From Methylopila turkensis (lineage in GTDB: Bacteria > Pseudomonadota > Alphaproteobacteria > Rhizobiales > Methylopilaceae), in assembly GCF_027922325.1 (NCBI RefSeq), contig NZ_BSFL01000003.1, forward strand, positions 682,001 through 746,000: 64,000 nucleotides of DNA, given 5' to 3'. How positions within the stretch are numbered: position 1 is the first letter of the stretch; every line of letters begins with the position of its first letter. The translations under genes and the position numbers were made by a program. Below are positions 38,522 to 49,090 of this stretch, piece after piece. Under the pieces are notes generated by a model, which was not told the DNA's origin, searched no databases, and saw nothing but the letters and a program-made list of their open reading frames with translations.

Positions 38522-39130
38522 TCAGGCCATCACGGCGGCCTTCATGATGCACACCATGGTCGCGCGCAGCGGCTCCGGGCCGGCGTTGCGGATCACGTGC
38601 GGACGATCGCAGCGGTAGCGCAGCGTCTCGCCCGCGCGCACGCGCTCCACATGGCCGGCGACCTCGATCTCGGCCTCCCCCGACAGCACCGACAGGCATT
38701 CGATGGAGCCGCGCTGGTGGGCGTCGGATTCGAGCGCTCCGCTGGGCTCCGCGGTCAGGTCGTACCACTGCAGCCACTCCACGGTCTTGATCCAGCCGAT
38801 GATCGAGAGCCGGACCTTGCCGTCCTCGGAGACCAGCGCCGGGGTGTCGGCGCGCGACAGCTTCTCGATGAACGGCGCGTCCTCGCCCGCGGCGAGCACC
38901 CGCTCGATCGAGACGTCGAGCGCCTGGCTCAGCCGCCAGATGGTGGCGAGCGTGGGGTTGGTCTCGTTGCGCTCGATCTGGCTGATGATCGACTTGGCGA
39001 CCCCGGACTGCTCCGCCAGCTCGGACAGCGACAGATTGTAGGCCTTGCGCAGCCGCTGGATGGTCTTGCCGAGCTGGCCGGAGACGATCAGCGCGCCGTT
39101 TTCGATCTCTGCGCGAACCCGGGGGGCCAT
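38522..39130 (-). CDS. XRE family transcriptional regulator with C-terminal cupin domain
   Basis: 202-residue regulator. The helix-turn-helix domain lies at about residues 20-76 (RLRKAYNLSLSELAEQSGVAKSII...). A cupin domain at about 110-198 (GSIECLSVLSGEAEIEV, GETLRYRCDRPHVIRNAG) probably senses a small ligand. Such HTH-cupin proteins regulate nearby metabolic or transport genes. It lies between thiD and the riboswitch/gcv operon, all in one direction. A 38-bp palindromic structure 12 bases upstream of its ATG suggests autoregulation. The target genes and ligand are unknown. Confidence 0.88.
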   Translation of the reverse strand: MAPRVRAEIENGALIVSGQLGKTIQRLRKAYNLSLSELAEQSGVAKSIISQIERNETNPTLATIWRLSQALDVSIERVLAAGEDAPFIEKLSRADTPALVSEDGKVRLSIIGWIKTVEWLQWYDLTAEPSGALESDAHQRGSIECLSVLSGEAEIEVAGHVERVRAGETLRYRCDRPHVIRNAGPEPLRATMVCIMKAAVMA

Positions 39131-39141
39131 GCGTGCACATC

Positions 39142-39179
39142 CGTTTGACTCGCCGAACGATCGTTCGGCCTGACAAACG
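39142..39179. promoter_or_regulatory. Nested palindromic operator upstream of the XRE-cupin gene
   Basis: A perfect 18-bp palindrome GCCGAACGATCGTTCGGC (39152-39169) is flanked, at exactly symmetric distance, by CGTTTG (39142-39147) and CAAACG (39174-39179). The whole 38-bp element lies just before the regulator start and is best read as its binding site for a dimer or pair of dimers. Confidence 0.65.
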
Positions 39180-39218
39180 AGATGTATGCTGCGACGCAGC
39201 GGGGCGCAATCCGAGCCG

Positions 39219-40040
39219 TCAGGCGCGTTCGTCGGGCGACCACCACGCGTGGAAATGGTGGACCGGACCGTGGCCGCTCCCGACGTGGAGCCGGTCGGCC
39301 GCGTTTACCGCGGCGGTCAGGTAGGTCTTGGCGGCCGCCATCGCGTCCCTGAGCGGGAGCCCCTTTGCGAGGCCCGCCGCGATCGCGGACGACAGGGTGC
39401 AGCCGGTGCCGTGCGTGTTGCGGGTGGCGTGGCGGGGCGCGGCGAAGCGGGTCACTTCGCCGTCCTCGTCGACGAGGATGTCGACGCTCTCCGCGCCCTC
39501 GCCGTGGCCGCCCTTCACCAGCACGGCGCGGGCGCCGTGGGCCTTCAGCGCCCTCGCCTGCTCCGCCATGTCGCGCTCGTCGCGCGCCACGGGCCCGTCG
39601 AGCAGCACCGCCGCCTCCGGCAGGTTGGGCGTCAGCAGGGTCGCGAGCGGCGCGAGCCGCGACCTGAGCGTGGCGACCGCGTCGGCCGCGAGCAGCCGCG
39701 CCCCGGACGCCGCCACCATGACGGGATCGACCACCACCTGCGGCGCGCCGTGGCGGACGAGCGCGCCCGCGACCGCCTCGATCGAGACGCTTGTGGAGAC
39801 CATCCCGATCTTGACCGCGCGCACGTCGAGATCGTCCATCACGGCGTCGATCTGGGCGGTGATCATCTCCGGTGGGACGTCATGGATCGCGGTCACGCCG
39901 CGGGTGTTCTGGGCGGTGAGCGCGACCAGCGCCGACGCGCCGTAGACGCCGAGCGCCGAGAAAGTCTTGAGGTCGGCCTGTACGCCCGCGCCTCCGGACG
40001 AATCGGAGCCGGCGATGGTCAGCGCGATCGGCGTCGTCAT
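39219..40040 (-). CDS. thiD: Bifunctional hydroxymethylpyrimidine kinase/phosphomethylpyrimidine kinase
   Basis: 273-residue ribokinase-fold enzyme that phosphorylates HMP twice in thiamine biosynthesis and salvage. Signature motifs: AGSDSSGGAGVQADLKTF at the N-terminus, VDPVMVAASG in the middle and the anion-hole motif NTHGTGCTLSSAIA near residue 210. The ATG overlaps the stop of the upstream M50 protease gene (40037-40040), so the two are co-translated; no metabolic link between them is known. Confidence 0.95.
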   Translation of the reverse strand: MTTPIALTIAGSDSSGGAGVQADLKTFSALGVYGASALVALTAQNTRGVTAIHDVPPEMITAQIDAVMDDLDVRAVKIGMVSTSVSIEAVAGALVRHGAPQVVVDPVMVAASGARLLAADAVATLRSRLAPLATLLTPNLPEAAVLLDGPVARDERDMAEQARALKAHGARAVLVKGGHGEGAESVDILVDEDGEVTRFAAPRHATRNTHGTGCTLSSAIAAGLAKGLPLRDAMAAAKTYLTAAVNAADRLHVGSGHGPVHHFHAWWSPDERA

Positions 40041-41341
40041 GCTTCATGTCCTCGGAAGCTGTCAGGGCCCACGGGCGGAATCCGGACCGTGTCCGCCCCG
40101 GTCGCGAAACTCGGCCCGTCGTCCAGAGCGCCGCCCGGACCGTCGAGCTGGAACGCCCACAGCGCGAACACGACGTGGAGCCCGATCAGGACGAGATAGG
40201 CCGCGAACACCGCGACGCCGCCGCCGAGCGCGAGCGGGCGCGTCGCGCGGTTCGGCCCGGCCGCGCCCCACCACGCCCACACGCCGAGCGCGACCACGAA
40301 CAGCAGGCCCGCGAGCCGATACCAGGCGGCGAGCGCCGCGCCCGCCAGCAGAAGCAGTCCGGAGGCGGCGTACCACACCTTGTCGCCCAACGGCCGCAGC
40401 AGCGACTGGACCACCCGTCCGCCGTCGAGCGGCGGGATCGGCGCGAGGTTGAACCCGTTCACGATCGCGAGGAAGCCGGCGAGCGAGGCCCAGAACGGAT
40501 CGCCCGTCAGGGCGTAGGGCGCGAGAACGACGGCGCTCGCGGCGAGGCCGAACACCGGCCCCATCAGGAAGATCTCGGCGGCCTCCGCCTCGGAGCGGAA
40601 CATGCGCGAGCCGATCGCGACGCCGCCGAAGAACGGCACGAGATAGAACCGCGCGGTCTCATGCCCGTGGCGCCGCATGGACCAGACGTGACCGTACTCA
40701 TGCGCGACCAGGGTGAACAGCAGGCCGACTCCGACCCAGAAGCCCATCAGCCAGCCGAAGGAGGCGAGCGTGGCGGCGACGAGCGCGACCTGCCAGAGCG
40801 CGCCGGCGGCGCGCGGCCGGGCGCCGCGCGATGCGCCGCCCTCCTGTTCGAGCCGCCGGCGCATCAGCCGCCAGCCGAACCACAGCATCCAGGGATAGCT
40901 CATGCGGGTGGCGAGATTGCCGCCCGGCGCGCGCTCCACCCGGAGCTCGGAACGGACCCGCGTGCGGTCCGCGTCGAGCGCGCTCAGCCAGATCTCCTGC
41001 AGGATGCGGTCGCCGAACGGCGCGCCGTGGGCGGGCCGGATGCGGACCTCGGACATCAGATAGGCGCCCGGTTCGGCCTTCAGGACGCGGCTCCGCAGCT
41101 CGGCCCCGTTGGAATAGGCCAGGAGCATGTCCTGATCCGTCTCCGACACCCAGACGCAGGACTGCAGCATCGGCACCCAGTCCGCCTGCCCCGGCCGGAC
41201 GTCGTGCAGCCGCCACACGCTGTCCAGCGGCGCGTCGAAGGTGGTCGAGCCGACGTAGCGCTGCCGCTTGCGGTTCACCAGCAGCACGTAGAGCGCGATC
41301 ACCGCCGCGAGCGCCGCGAACACCAGCTCCGTCGCCCCCAT
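40037..41341 (-). CDS. Site-2 protease (M50) family membrane protein with N-terminal SRPBCC-like domain
   Basis: 434 residues. After a first membrane helix (VFAALAAVIALYVLLV) comes a soluble segment of about 110 residues (YVGSTTFDAPLDSVWRLHDVRPG...VRSELRVERAPG) resembling a SRPBCC/START-like domain. The multi-pass region follows, with the zinc motif HEYGH at about residues 214-218 and the second metal motif NLAPIPPLDGG at about 298-308. M50 proteases cut transmembrane segments in regulated proteolysis. The soluble domain before the protease is unusual and might bind a lipid or other ligand. Start chosen at the ATG preceded by AAGGGG; starts up to 41410 are possible. Confidence 0.78.
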   Translation of the reverse strand: MGATELVFAALAAVIALYVLLVNRKRQRYVGSTTFDAPLDSVWRLHDVRPGQADWVPMLQSCVWVSETDQDMLLAYSNGAELRSRVLKAEPGAYLMSEVRIRPAHGAPFGDRILQEIWLSALDADRTRVRSELRVERAPGGNLATRMSYPWMLWFGWRLMRRRLEQEGGASRGARPRAAGALWQVALVAATLASFGWLMGFWVGVGLLFTLVAHEYGHVWSMRRHGHETARFYLVPFFGGVAIGSRMFRSEAEAAEIFLMGPVFGLAASAVVLAPYALTGDPFWASLAGFLAIVNGFNLAPIPPLDGGRVVQSLLRPLGDKVWYAASGLLLLAGAALAAWYRLAGLLFVVALGVWAWWGAAGPNRATRPLALGGGVAVFAAYLVLIGLHVVFALWAFQLDGPGGALDDGPSFATGADTVRIPPVGPDSFRGHEA

Positions 41342-41417
41342 TTGCGCGCGCCCCTTCGCTCGAAACGCCCTCCCGGCCCCATCGCTCATAGCGGAGCGGG
41401 CCTGCGCCATAAAGGGC

Positions 41418-42362
41418 TCAGGCGGCCGGCGGCGGCGGGCTCGCCTTGCGCACGCGGGCGCGCTTCACGCCGAGACGGCGCTCGCGCAGCACCACCGCGA
41501 CGCTCGACGCCACCACGACGGCGCCGCCCGCAAGCGTCCACAGCGTCGGCAGGTCCCCGAAGGCGAGGAAGCCGATCGCGAGCGCCCACAGGATGGTGCT
41601 GTACTCGAACGGCGCGATCAGCGAGGCGTCGGCGTGCTGGTAGCTCTGCGTCAGGCAGATCTGCGCGACGCCGCCGACGAGGCCTGTGCCGAGCAGCAGC
41701 AGCGCGGTCTCAAGGTCCGGCCACACCCAGCCCTGCAGCGGGGCCGCCGCGAGCCCGATCAGCGCCGACCAGAGCGAGAAATAGAACACGATGGCGCCGG
41801 TGCCCTCGGTCTGCGTCAGCCGACGGATCTGGATCATCGCGGCCGCCGTCAGCACGGTGGCGGCGAGCGCGAAGGCCGCGCCCACGGCGGTCTCGTCCAC
41901 GTCCGGCGAGCCGGTCAGCGCTCCGGCGAGAGCGCCCGAGGCGAGCTGCGGCCACAGCATCACCAGCACGCCGAGCAGGCCGACGCCGACCGCCGTCCAG
42001 CGGTGGATATGGATGGTCTCCCGCAACAGCACGGCCGCGAACACCACGGTGATCAGCGGCGAGGCGTAGCCGAGCGCGGTCGCGTCCGGCAGCGGAAGCC
42101 GCGCCAGCGCCGCGAACAGGCAGAACATGGAGCCGACGCCGATCACGCCGCGCAGGAGATGCCCGACCGGGCGCTCGGTCTTGAGCGCCTGCAGCGCCCC
42201 GCCGCGCCAGACCAGCCAGACGAGCAGCGGCGCGAGCGCGAAGAACGAACGCGCGAACACGACCTGGCTCGTCGGGACATCGGTCCCGATCGCCCGGATG
42301 AACGCCGCCATCACCGTGAAAAGGAATGCGGAGAGAAGCTTGAAACCGACGCCGAGGAGCAT
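41418..42362 (-). CDS. DMT superfamily (EamA) transporter
   Basis: 314-residue membrane protein with ten predicted helices in two EamA repeats. The first repeat starts MLLGVGFKLLSAFLFTVMAAFIR; the second repeat's last helices are FEYSTILWALAIGFLAFGDLPTLWTLAGGAVV. Members export amino acids, metabolites or drugs; the substrate cannot be predicted. The basic C-terminus is cytoplasmic. The stop is close to the next gene, so it may be co-transcribed with the M50 protease and thiD. Confidence 0.9.
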   Translation of the reverse strand: MLLGVGFKLLSAFLFTVMAAFIRAIGTDVPTSQVVFARSFFALAPLLVWLVWRGGALQALKTERPVGHLLRGVIGVGSMFCLFAALARLPLPDATALGYASPLITVVFAAVLLRETIHIHRWTAVGVGLLGVLVMLWPQLASGALAGALTGSPDVDETAVGAAFALAATVLTAAAMIQIRRLTQTEGTGAIVFYFSLWSALIGLAAAPLQGWVWPDLETALLLLGTGLVGGVAQICLTQSYQHADASLIAPFEYSTILWALAIGFLAFGDLPTLWTLAGGAVVVASSVAVVLRERRLGVKRARVRKASPPPPAA

Positions 42363-42466
42363 GCGCCACGCGATCTATGGAACAGGCGGCGCACGAAAGC
42401 TCACGCCGCGGGCGGTGTACCATCCGGGCTGCGGCGATCAAGCCGGTCCTGACGCATGGCGCTCAT

Positions 42467-43195
42467 TCACCCCTGCTCGGGGGCGTCGCCCTTCGGCCGG
42501 AGCCACCGTGCGCCCATCCAGCAGATCAGCGCCCAGCAGGCGCCCAGACACCAGCCGGCCAGCACGTCGGTCGGGTAGTGCACGCCGAGGTAGATGCGGC
42601 TCAAGCCGATGACCAGCGTCAGGAACGCCGCGACGCCGAAGATGAAGCCTCGCACCAGGCGCCGGCTCTCCGTGCGGGCGAGCATCACGCCGAGCGTCAG
42701 ATAGGTGACGGCCGACAGCATGGCGTGACCGCTGGGAAAGCTCGCGGAGGACACATGCACGAGGTGATCGACAAGCTCGGGTCGCGGCCGCGCGAAACCG
42801 ATCTTGAGCGTGACGCTGAGCAGAGTGCCGCCGAAAATCGACGCCACGACGAGCCCCGCGGAGCCGCGGCGCCCGCTGATGACGAGATAGGTGAGCGTCG
42901 CGATGGTCACCAGCGTCAGCACCGTCCAGCCGCCGAGGCTGGTGATGTCGATCATCGCGGCTTCGAGCCACCACGGTCCGATCGGCCGCGACGGATCGCC
43001 CGGCTGGCGCAGCGCGAGCAGGATCGATTCGTCGAAGCCGCGGGTTTCGCCCTCCACCATCTCGTCGGCGATCTTCGCGAAAGCGAAGACCATGCCGGAC
43101 GCCAGCAGAATGGCGATCAGCGTGTTGAATTCGGGCAGTCGCCACGCCGGCGTCCAGCGGGCGACCGAAAACAGCGGCTTGTCGTTCAGAACCAC
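42467..43195 (-). CDS. PAP2 family phosphatase
   Basis: 242-residue membrane phosphatase with about six helices. All three motifs of the phosphatidic-acid phosphatase type 2 superfamily are present: KIGFARPRP, SFPSGH and SRIYLGVHYPTD. Substrates are lipid phosphates such as phosphatidate or undecaprenyl pyrophosphate. The start is a GTG (43195); the frame stays open upstream for about 30 codons without another ATG, so the N-terminus could be longer. Confidence 0.88.
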   Translation of the reverse strand: MVLNDKPLFSVARWTPAWRLPEFNTLIAILLASGMVFAFAKIADEMVEGETRGFDESILLALRQPGDPSRPIGPWWLEAAMIDITSLGGWTVLTLVTIATLTYLVISGRRGSAGLVVASIFGGTLLSVTLKIGFARPRPELVDHLVHVSSASFPSGHAMLSAVTYLTLGVMLARTESRRLVRGFIFGVAAFLTLVIGLSRIYLGVHYPTDVLAGWCLGACWALICWMGARWLRPKGDAPEQG

Positions 43196-43298
43196 GGCGG
43201 CGTCATCCTGCGGGAACCGCGACGCCAGATAGCGCGCCGCCCCCGGCCGGACCAGAACGGCGGCGCGCTTGTTCGCAGGATTGTCAGACGGCGGCGGA

Positions 43299-43673
43299 TC
43301 AGCCGCGGCCGTTCTCCGTCACCTCGAGCGGGGCCTCGCCGGTGCGCGGCTGGCCGGTCTCGACCACCTCGGCCTCGCCGCGGGTCGCGGCCTTGCCGTC
43401 GTGCGCGGCCTTCAGGACCTGAAGCGCCTCCAGCGGCTCCGGCTCCAGCCCCGCGCCGCCGGCGCCCACATGCTCGAAGATCTCCTTCTTCATGCGCGGG
43501 TCCCAGAAGTGCTGGATGTGGTCCACGATGCCGGGGATCCTCAGCCGCTCGGGCTGGCTCTTGAAAAACCAGCCGATCTGGTTCGCCATGTAGATCAGGC
43601 GGTCGAGCGTGGTCTTGTGCTCGCGGCCTTCGATCTCGGGGACGCCCGGACGGGCTTCGTGGGCGTGCGCCAT
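43299..43673 (-). CDS. fdsD: Formate dehydrogenase delta subunit
   Basis: 124-residue small subunit of the NAD-dependent molybdenum formate dehydrogenase. The conserved core is LIYMANQIGWFFKSQ and HIQHFWDPRMKKEI; the C-terminal 50 residues are acidic and variable. FdsD is thought to help cofactor insertion or complex stability. Last gene of fdsG-B-A-C-D, 13 bases after fdhD. Confidence 0.86.
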   Translation of the reverse strand: MAHAHEARPGVPEIEGREHKTTLDRLIYMANQIGWFFKSQPERLRIPGIVDHIQHFWDPRMKKEIFEHVGAGGAGLEPEPLEALQVLKAAHDGKAATRGEAEVVETGQPRTGEAPLEVTENGRG

Positions 43674-43686
43674 GGAGTGCGTATCC

Positions 43687-44532
43687 TCAAACCTTGCGGA
43701 GGCCGGCGTTCTGCGACGCCTTGTCCGCGACGATGCGATGCGGGTGGGTGAAGACTTCGAAGCCGTCGCCGCGGGCGATCGCGGCCAGCGTGATCCCGGC
43801 CTCCTCGGCCATCCTCACGCCGAGCGCCGTCGGGGCGGAGACTGCGACCACGAGACCGGCGCCGATGACCGCCGATTTCTGGATCATCTCGACCGACACG
43901 CGGCTCGACAGCACGATGAAACCGGTCGCGACATCGCGGCCTGTGCGGGCGAGATGGCCCGCGAGCTTGTCGAGCGCGTTGTGGCGCCCGACGTCCTCGC
44001 GCACCGCCACGAGGCCGTCGGCCGGGCCCCAGAACGCCGCGCCGTGCACGGCGCGGGTGGCGAAGTTCAGGCTCTGCGCGCGCGACAGCGCCTCCAGCGC
44101 CTCATGGACCTCGGCCGCCGTGAAGACCGCGTCGGACGCGACCACCCGGGCGGGCTTCACCGCCTGCGCGAGGCTGTCCACGCCGCAGAGCCCGCAGCCC
44201 GTGGGCCCGGCCAAAGCGCGGCGGCGGGCGCCAAGGTCGCGCGCCGGGTTCTTGGCGAGCCACATCCGCGCCTCGAGGCCGATCCCCTGATCGACCACTT
44301 CGAGGCTCTCGATCTCGGCGAGCGATCCGACGATGCCTTCGGTCAGGCTGAAGCCGACCGCGAAATCTTCGATGTCGGCGGGCGAGGCCATCATCACCGC
44401 CTGCGTGCCGCCGTCATAGACCAGCGCCACCGGCGTCTCGGCCGGCACGGCCCGGTCCGCGGTTTCGACGAAAGCCCCCCCGCGCCAGACGGCGCGCGGA
44501 AGACGGAGAACGGTGGGCGGAAGGTCGGTCAT
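43687..44532 (-). CDS. fdhD: Formate dehydrogenase accessory sulfurtransferase FdhD/FdsC
   Basis: 281-residue accessory protein that transfers sulfur to the molybdenum cofactor (bis-MGD) before insertion into formate dehydrogenase. Conserved GPTGCGLCGVDSL holds the sulfur-relay cysteines (CxxC), and VREDVGRHNALDKLAG is the family signature. Named FdsC when inside fds operons. It is 150 bases downstream of fdsA, with a REP-like repeat in the gap. Confidence 0.93.
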   Translation of the reverse strand: MTDLPPTVLRLPRAVWRGGAFVETADRAVPAETPVALVYDGGTQAVMMASPADIEDFAVGFSLTEGIVGSLAEIESLEVVDQGIGLEARMWLAKNPARDLGARRRALAGPTGCGLCGVDSLAQAVKPARVVASDAVFTAAEVHEALEALSRAQSLNFATRAVHGAAFWGPADGLVAVREDVGRHNALDKLAGHLARTGRDVATGFIVLSSRVSVEMIQKSAVIGAGLVVAVSAPTALGVRMAEEAGITLAAIARGDGFEVFTHPHRIVADKASQNAGLRKV

Positions 44533-44617
44533 CGGGGCTTCTTCACGCGTCTTCCCGGCCGAAGCGAAAGCGAACAGCCGGGATCATACGCAGGTAAGGG
44601 CGCCTCTTCCGGGAAAC

Positions 44618-44653
44618 GATCCCGGATCGACGGCTTCCGCCGTCGTCCGGGAT
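44618..44653. repeat. REP-like palindromic element between fdsA and fdhD
   Basis: ATCCCGGAT-CGACGG and CCGTCG-TCCGGGAT form a near-perfect stem with a six-base loop. This is the typical extragenic palindrome seen in many copies in Hyphomicrobiales genomes. It may affect mRNA stability and so the relative amount of fdsC and fdsD. Confidence 0.6.
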
Positions 44654-44682
44654 GACGTGTCTCCGCCGCGTCGCGGCGGCGG

Positions 44683-47523
44683 TTACTCCGCGGCCTGCGG
44701 CAGGATGCGGCGGCTGATCTCGGAGTGCTCCTCGTAGCCTTCCTGCCAGGCGCTCGGGCCGTTGGACGGCGCGACCTGCACCGCCGTCACCTTGTACTCC
44801 GGACAGTTGGTCGCCCAGTCCGAGAAGTCCGTGGTGATGACGTTCGCCTGCGTGTTCGGGTGGTGGAACGTGGTGTAGACCACGCCCGGCGCCACGCGAT
44901 CGGTGATCAGCGCGCGGAGCGAGGTCTCGCCGGCGCGGCTGCGCAGCGTCACCCAGTCGCCGTCGCGCACGCCGCGGTCCTCGGCGTCGACCGGATGGAT
45001 CTCGAGGCGATCCTCCTCGTGCCAGCGCGAGTTCTCGGTGCGGCGGGTCTGCGCGCCGACATTGTACTGGCTGAGGATGCGGCCGGTGGTGAGGAGCAGC
45101 GGGAACCGCGGCCCCACCTTCTCGTCGGTGCCGACATACTCCGTGATGACGAAGTTGCCCTTGCCACGCACGAAGCCGTCGATGTGCATGATCGGCGTGC
45201 CGTCCGGCGCGTCGTCGTTGCACGGCCACTGGATCGAGCCCTTGCGGTCGAGAGCGTCGAACGAGACGCCCGCGAAGCTCGGGGTGGAGCCGGCGATCTC
45301 GTCCATGATCTCGGACGGATGGCTGTAGTCCATCTCGTAGCCCATCGCCTTGGCGATCAGCAGCGTCACTTCCCAGTCGGCGTAGACCGCCTTCGGCGCC
45401 ATCACCTTGCGCACGCGCTGGATGCGGCGCTCGGCGTTGGTGAAGGTGCCGTCCTTCTCGAGGAAGGACGAGCCCGGCAGGAAGATGTGGGCGTAGTTCG
45501 CGGTCTCGTTCAGGAACAGGTCCTGCACCACCACGCACTCCATCGCCGCGAGGCCGGAGGTGACGTGGTAGGTGTCCGGGTCGGACTGGGCGATGTCCTC
45601 GCCCTGCACGTAGAGGCCCTTGAACGTGCCATCGACGGCAGCGTCCAGCATGTTCGGGATGCGCAGGCCCGGCTCCGGATCGAGCGGCACGCCCCAGAGC
45701 TGCTCGAACATCTCGCGGACATTGTCCTCCGAGACGTGGCGATAGCCCGGGTACTCGTGCGGGAACGAGCCCATGTCGCACGAACCCTGCACGTTGTTCT
45801 GGCCGCGCAGCGGGTTCACGCCCACGCCGGGACGGCCGATGTTGCCGGTCGCCATGGCGAGGTTCGCGATCGCCATGACGGTCGTCGACCCCTGGCTGTG
45901 CTCGGTGACGCCGAGGCCGTAATAGATCGCCCCGTTTCCGCCGGTGGCGTAGAGCCGGGCCGCGCCGCGCACGAGATTCGCCGGCACGCCGGTGATCGCC
46001 TCGGTCGCCTCGGGCGAATGCCGCTCTTCGGACACGAAGCCCGCCCAATCCTGGAAGGTCTCCAGGTCGCCGCGCTCGCGGACGAAAGCCTCGTCGATGA
46101 GGCCTTCCGTCACGACGACGTGGGCCATGGCCGTGACGAGAGCCACGTTGGTGCCGGGCTTCAGCGGAAGATGGTAGTCCGCGCGGACGTGGGGGCTCTT
46201 GACCAGGTCGATGCGGCGCGGGTCCGCCACGATCAGCCGGGCGCCGGCCCGCAGCCGCTTCTTCATGCGGCTGCCGAACACCGGATGGCCGTCGGTCGGA
46301 TTGGCGCCGATCACGAAGATGACGTCGCTGTCGTCGACCGAGTCGAAGTCCTGCGTGCCGGCGGAGGTGCCATAGGTCGTCTTCAGGCCGTAGCCGGTCG
46401 GCGAGTGGCAGACGCGGGCGCAGGTGTCGACGTTGTTGTTGCCGAAGCCGGCGCGCACCAGCTTCTGGACGAGGTAGGTCTCCTCGTTGGTGCAGCGCGA
46501 GGAGGTGATGCCGCCGATCGAGGAGCGGCCGTACTTGCCTTGGATGCGCTTGAACTCGGACGCCGTGTACTCGATCGCCTCCTCCCAGCTCACCTCCCTC
46601 CACGGGTCGGTGATCTTGGCGCGGATCATCGGCTTGAGGATGCGCTCCCGGTGCGTGGCGTAGCCGTAGGCGAAGCGGCCCTTGACGCAGGAATGGCCGT
46701 GGTTCGCCTTGCCGTCCTTCCACGGCACCATGCGGACGAGCTCGTCGCCGCGCATCTCGGCCTTGAAGGTGCAGCCGACGCCGCAATAGGCGCAGGTTGT
46801 GACCTTGGAGTGCTCGGGCGTGCCGATCTCGATGACCGACTTCTCCTGCAGCGTCGCGGTCGGGCAGGCCTGCACGCAGGCGCCGCAGGACACGCATTCC
46901 GACTGCAGGAACGGCTCGTTCATGCCGGCCGACACGCGGCTGTCGAAGCCGCGGCCGGAGATCGTCAGCGCGAAGGTGCCCTGCACCTCCTCGCAGGCGC
47001 GGACGCAGCGCGAGCAGACGATGCACTTCGACGGGTCGTAGGTGAAGTACGGGTTCGACTCGTCCTTCTTGGAGACGAGATGGTTCTCGCCCTCATAGCC
47101 GTAGCGCACCTCGCGCAGGCCCACGACGCCGGCCTGCTCCTGCAGCTCGCAGTCGCCGTTGGCCGAACAAGTGAGACAGTCGAGCGGATGATCGGAGATG
47201 TAGAGCTCCATCACGCCCTTGCGGAGCTGCTTCAGCCGCGGCGTCTGGGTCTTGACCACGATGCCGTCGGCGACGGGCGTGGTGCAGGAGGCCGGGGTGC
47301 CGTTGCGGCCCTCGATCTCGATCAGGCAGAGGCGGCAGGAGCCGAAGGCCTCGACGCTGTCGGTCGCGCAGAGCTTGGGGATCTGGTTCCCCATCTCCAT
47401 CGCGGCGCGCATGATCGACGTGCCTTCGGGCACGGAGATCCGTTCGCCGTCGATGGTGAGCGTCACCATCTTTTCGGACTTGGAGAGCGGCGTGCCGTAG
47501 TCGGTCTCATGGACGAGGGACAT
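44683..47523 (-). CDS. fdsA: NAD-dependent formate dehydrogenase alpha subunit (Mo/W, bis-MGD)
   Basis: 946-residue catalytic subunit. Order: N-terminal NuoG-like 2Fe-2S domain (CATDSVEAFGSCRLC), 4Fe-4S ferredoxin domains (CIVCSRCVRACEEVQG, CVSCGACVQACPT), another Fe-S site (CAYCGVGCTFK), then the molybdopterin oxidoreductase domain. The molybdenum ligand is Cys in DTCARVCHSPT, so selenocysteine is not used. It oxidises formate to CO2 and passes electrons through Fe-S clusters to FdsG/FdsB and NAD+. The start is ten bases after the fdsB stop. Confidence 0.95.
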   Translation of the reverse strand: MSLVHETDYGTPLSKSEKMVTLTIDGERISVPEGTSIMRAAMEMGNQIPKLCATDSVEAFGSCRLCLIEIEGRNGTPASCTTPVADGIVVKTQTPRLKQLRKGVMELYISDHPLDCLTCSANGDCELQEQAGVVGLREVRYGYEGENHLVSKKDESNPYFTYDPSKCIVCSRCVRACEEVQGTFALTISGRGFDSRVSAGMNEPFLQSECVSCGACVQACPTATLQEKSVIEIGTPEHSKVTTCAYCGVGCTFKAEMRGDELVRMVPWKDGKANHGHSCVKGRFAYGYATHRERILKPMIRAKITDPWREVSWEEAIEYTASEFKRIQGKYGRSSIGGITSSRCTNEETYLVQKLVRAGFGNNNVDTCARVCHSPTGYGLKTTYGTSAGTQDFDSVDDSDVIFVIGANPTDGHPVFGSRMKKRLRAGARLIVADPRRIDLVKSPHVRADYHLPLKPGTNVALVTAMAHVVVTEGLIDEAFVRERGDLETFQDWAGFVSEERHSPEATEAITGVPANLVRGAARLYATGGNGAIYYGLGVTEHSQGSTTVMAIANLAMATGNIGRPGVGVNPLRGQNNVQGSCDMGSFPHEYPGYRHVSEDNVREMFEQLWGVPLDPEPGLRIPNMLDAAVDGTFKGLYVQGEDIAQSDPDTYHVTSGLAAMECVVVQDLFLNETANYAHIFLPGSSFLEKDGTFTNAERRIQRVRKVMAPKAVYADWEVTLLIAKAMGYEMDYSHPSEIMDEIAGSTPSFAGVSFDALDRKGSIQWPCNDDAPDGTPIMHIDGFVRGKGNFVITEYVGTDEKVGPRFPLLLTTGRILSQYNVGAQTRRTENSRWHEEDRLEIHPVDAEDRGVRDGDWVTLRSRAGETSLRALITDRVAPGVVYTTFHHPNTQANVITTDFSDWATNCPEYKVTAVQVAPSNGPSAWQEGYEEHSEISRRILPQAAE

Positions 47524-47533
47524 CAGTTCCTCC

Positions 47534-49086
<1,553 letters not shown>

Positions 49087-49090
<4 letters not shown>

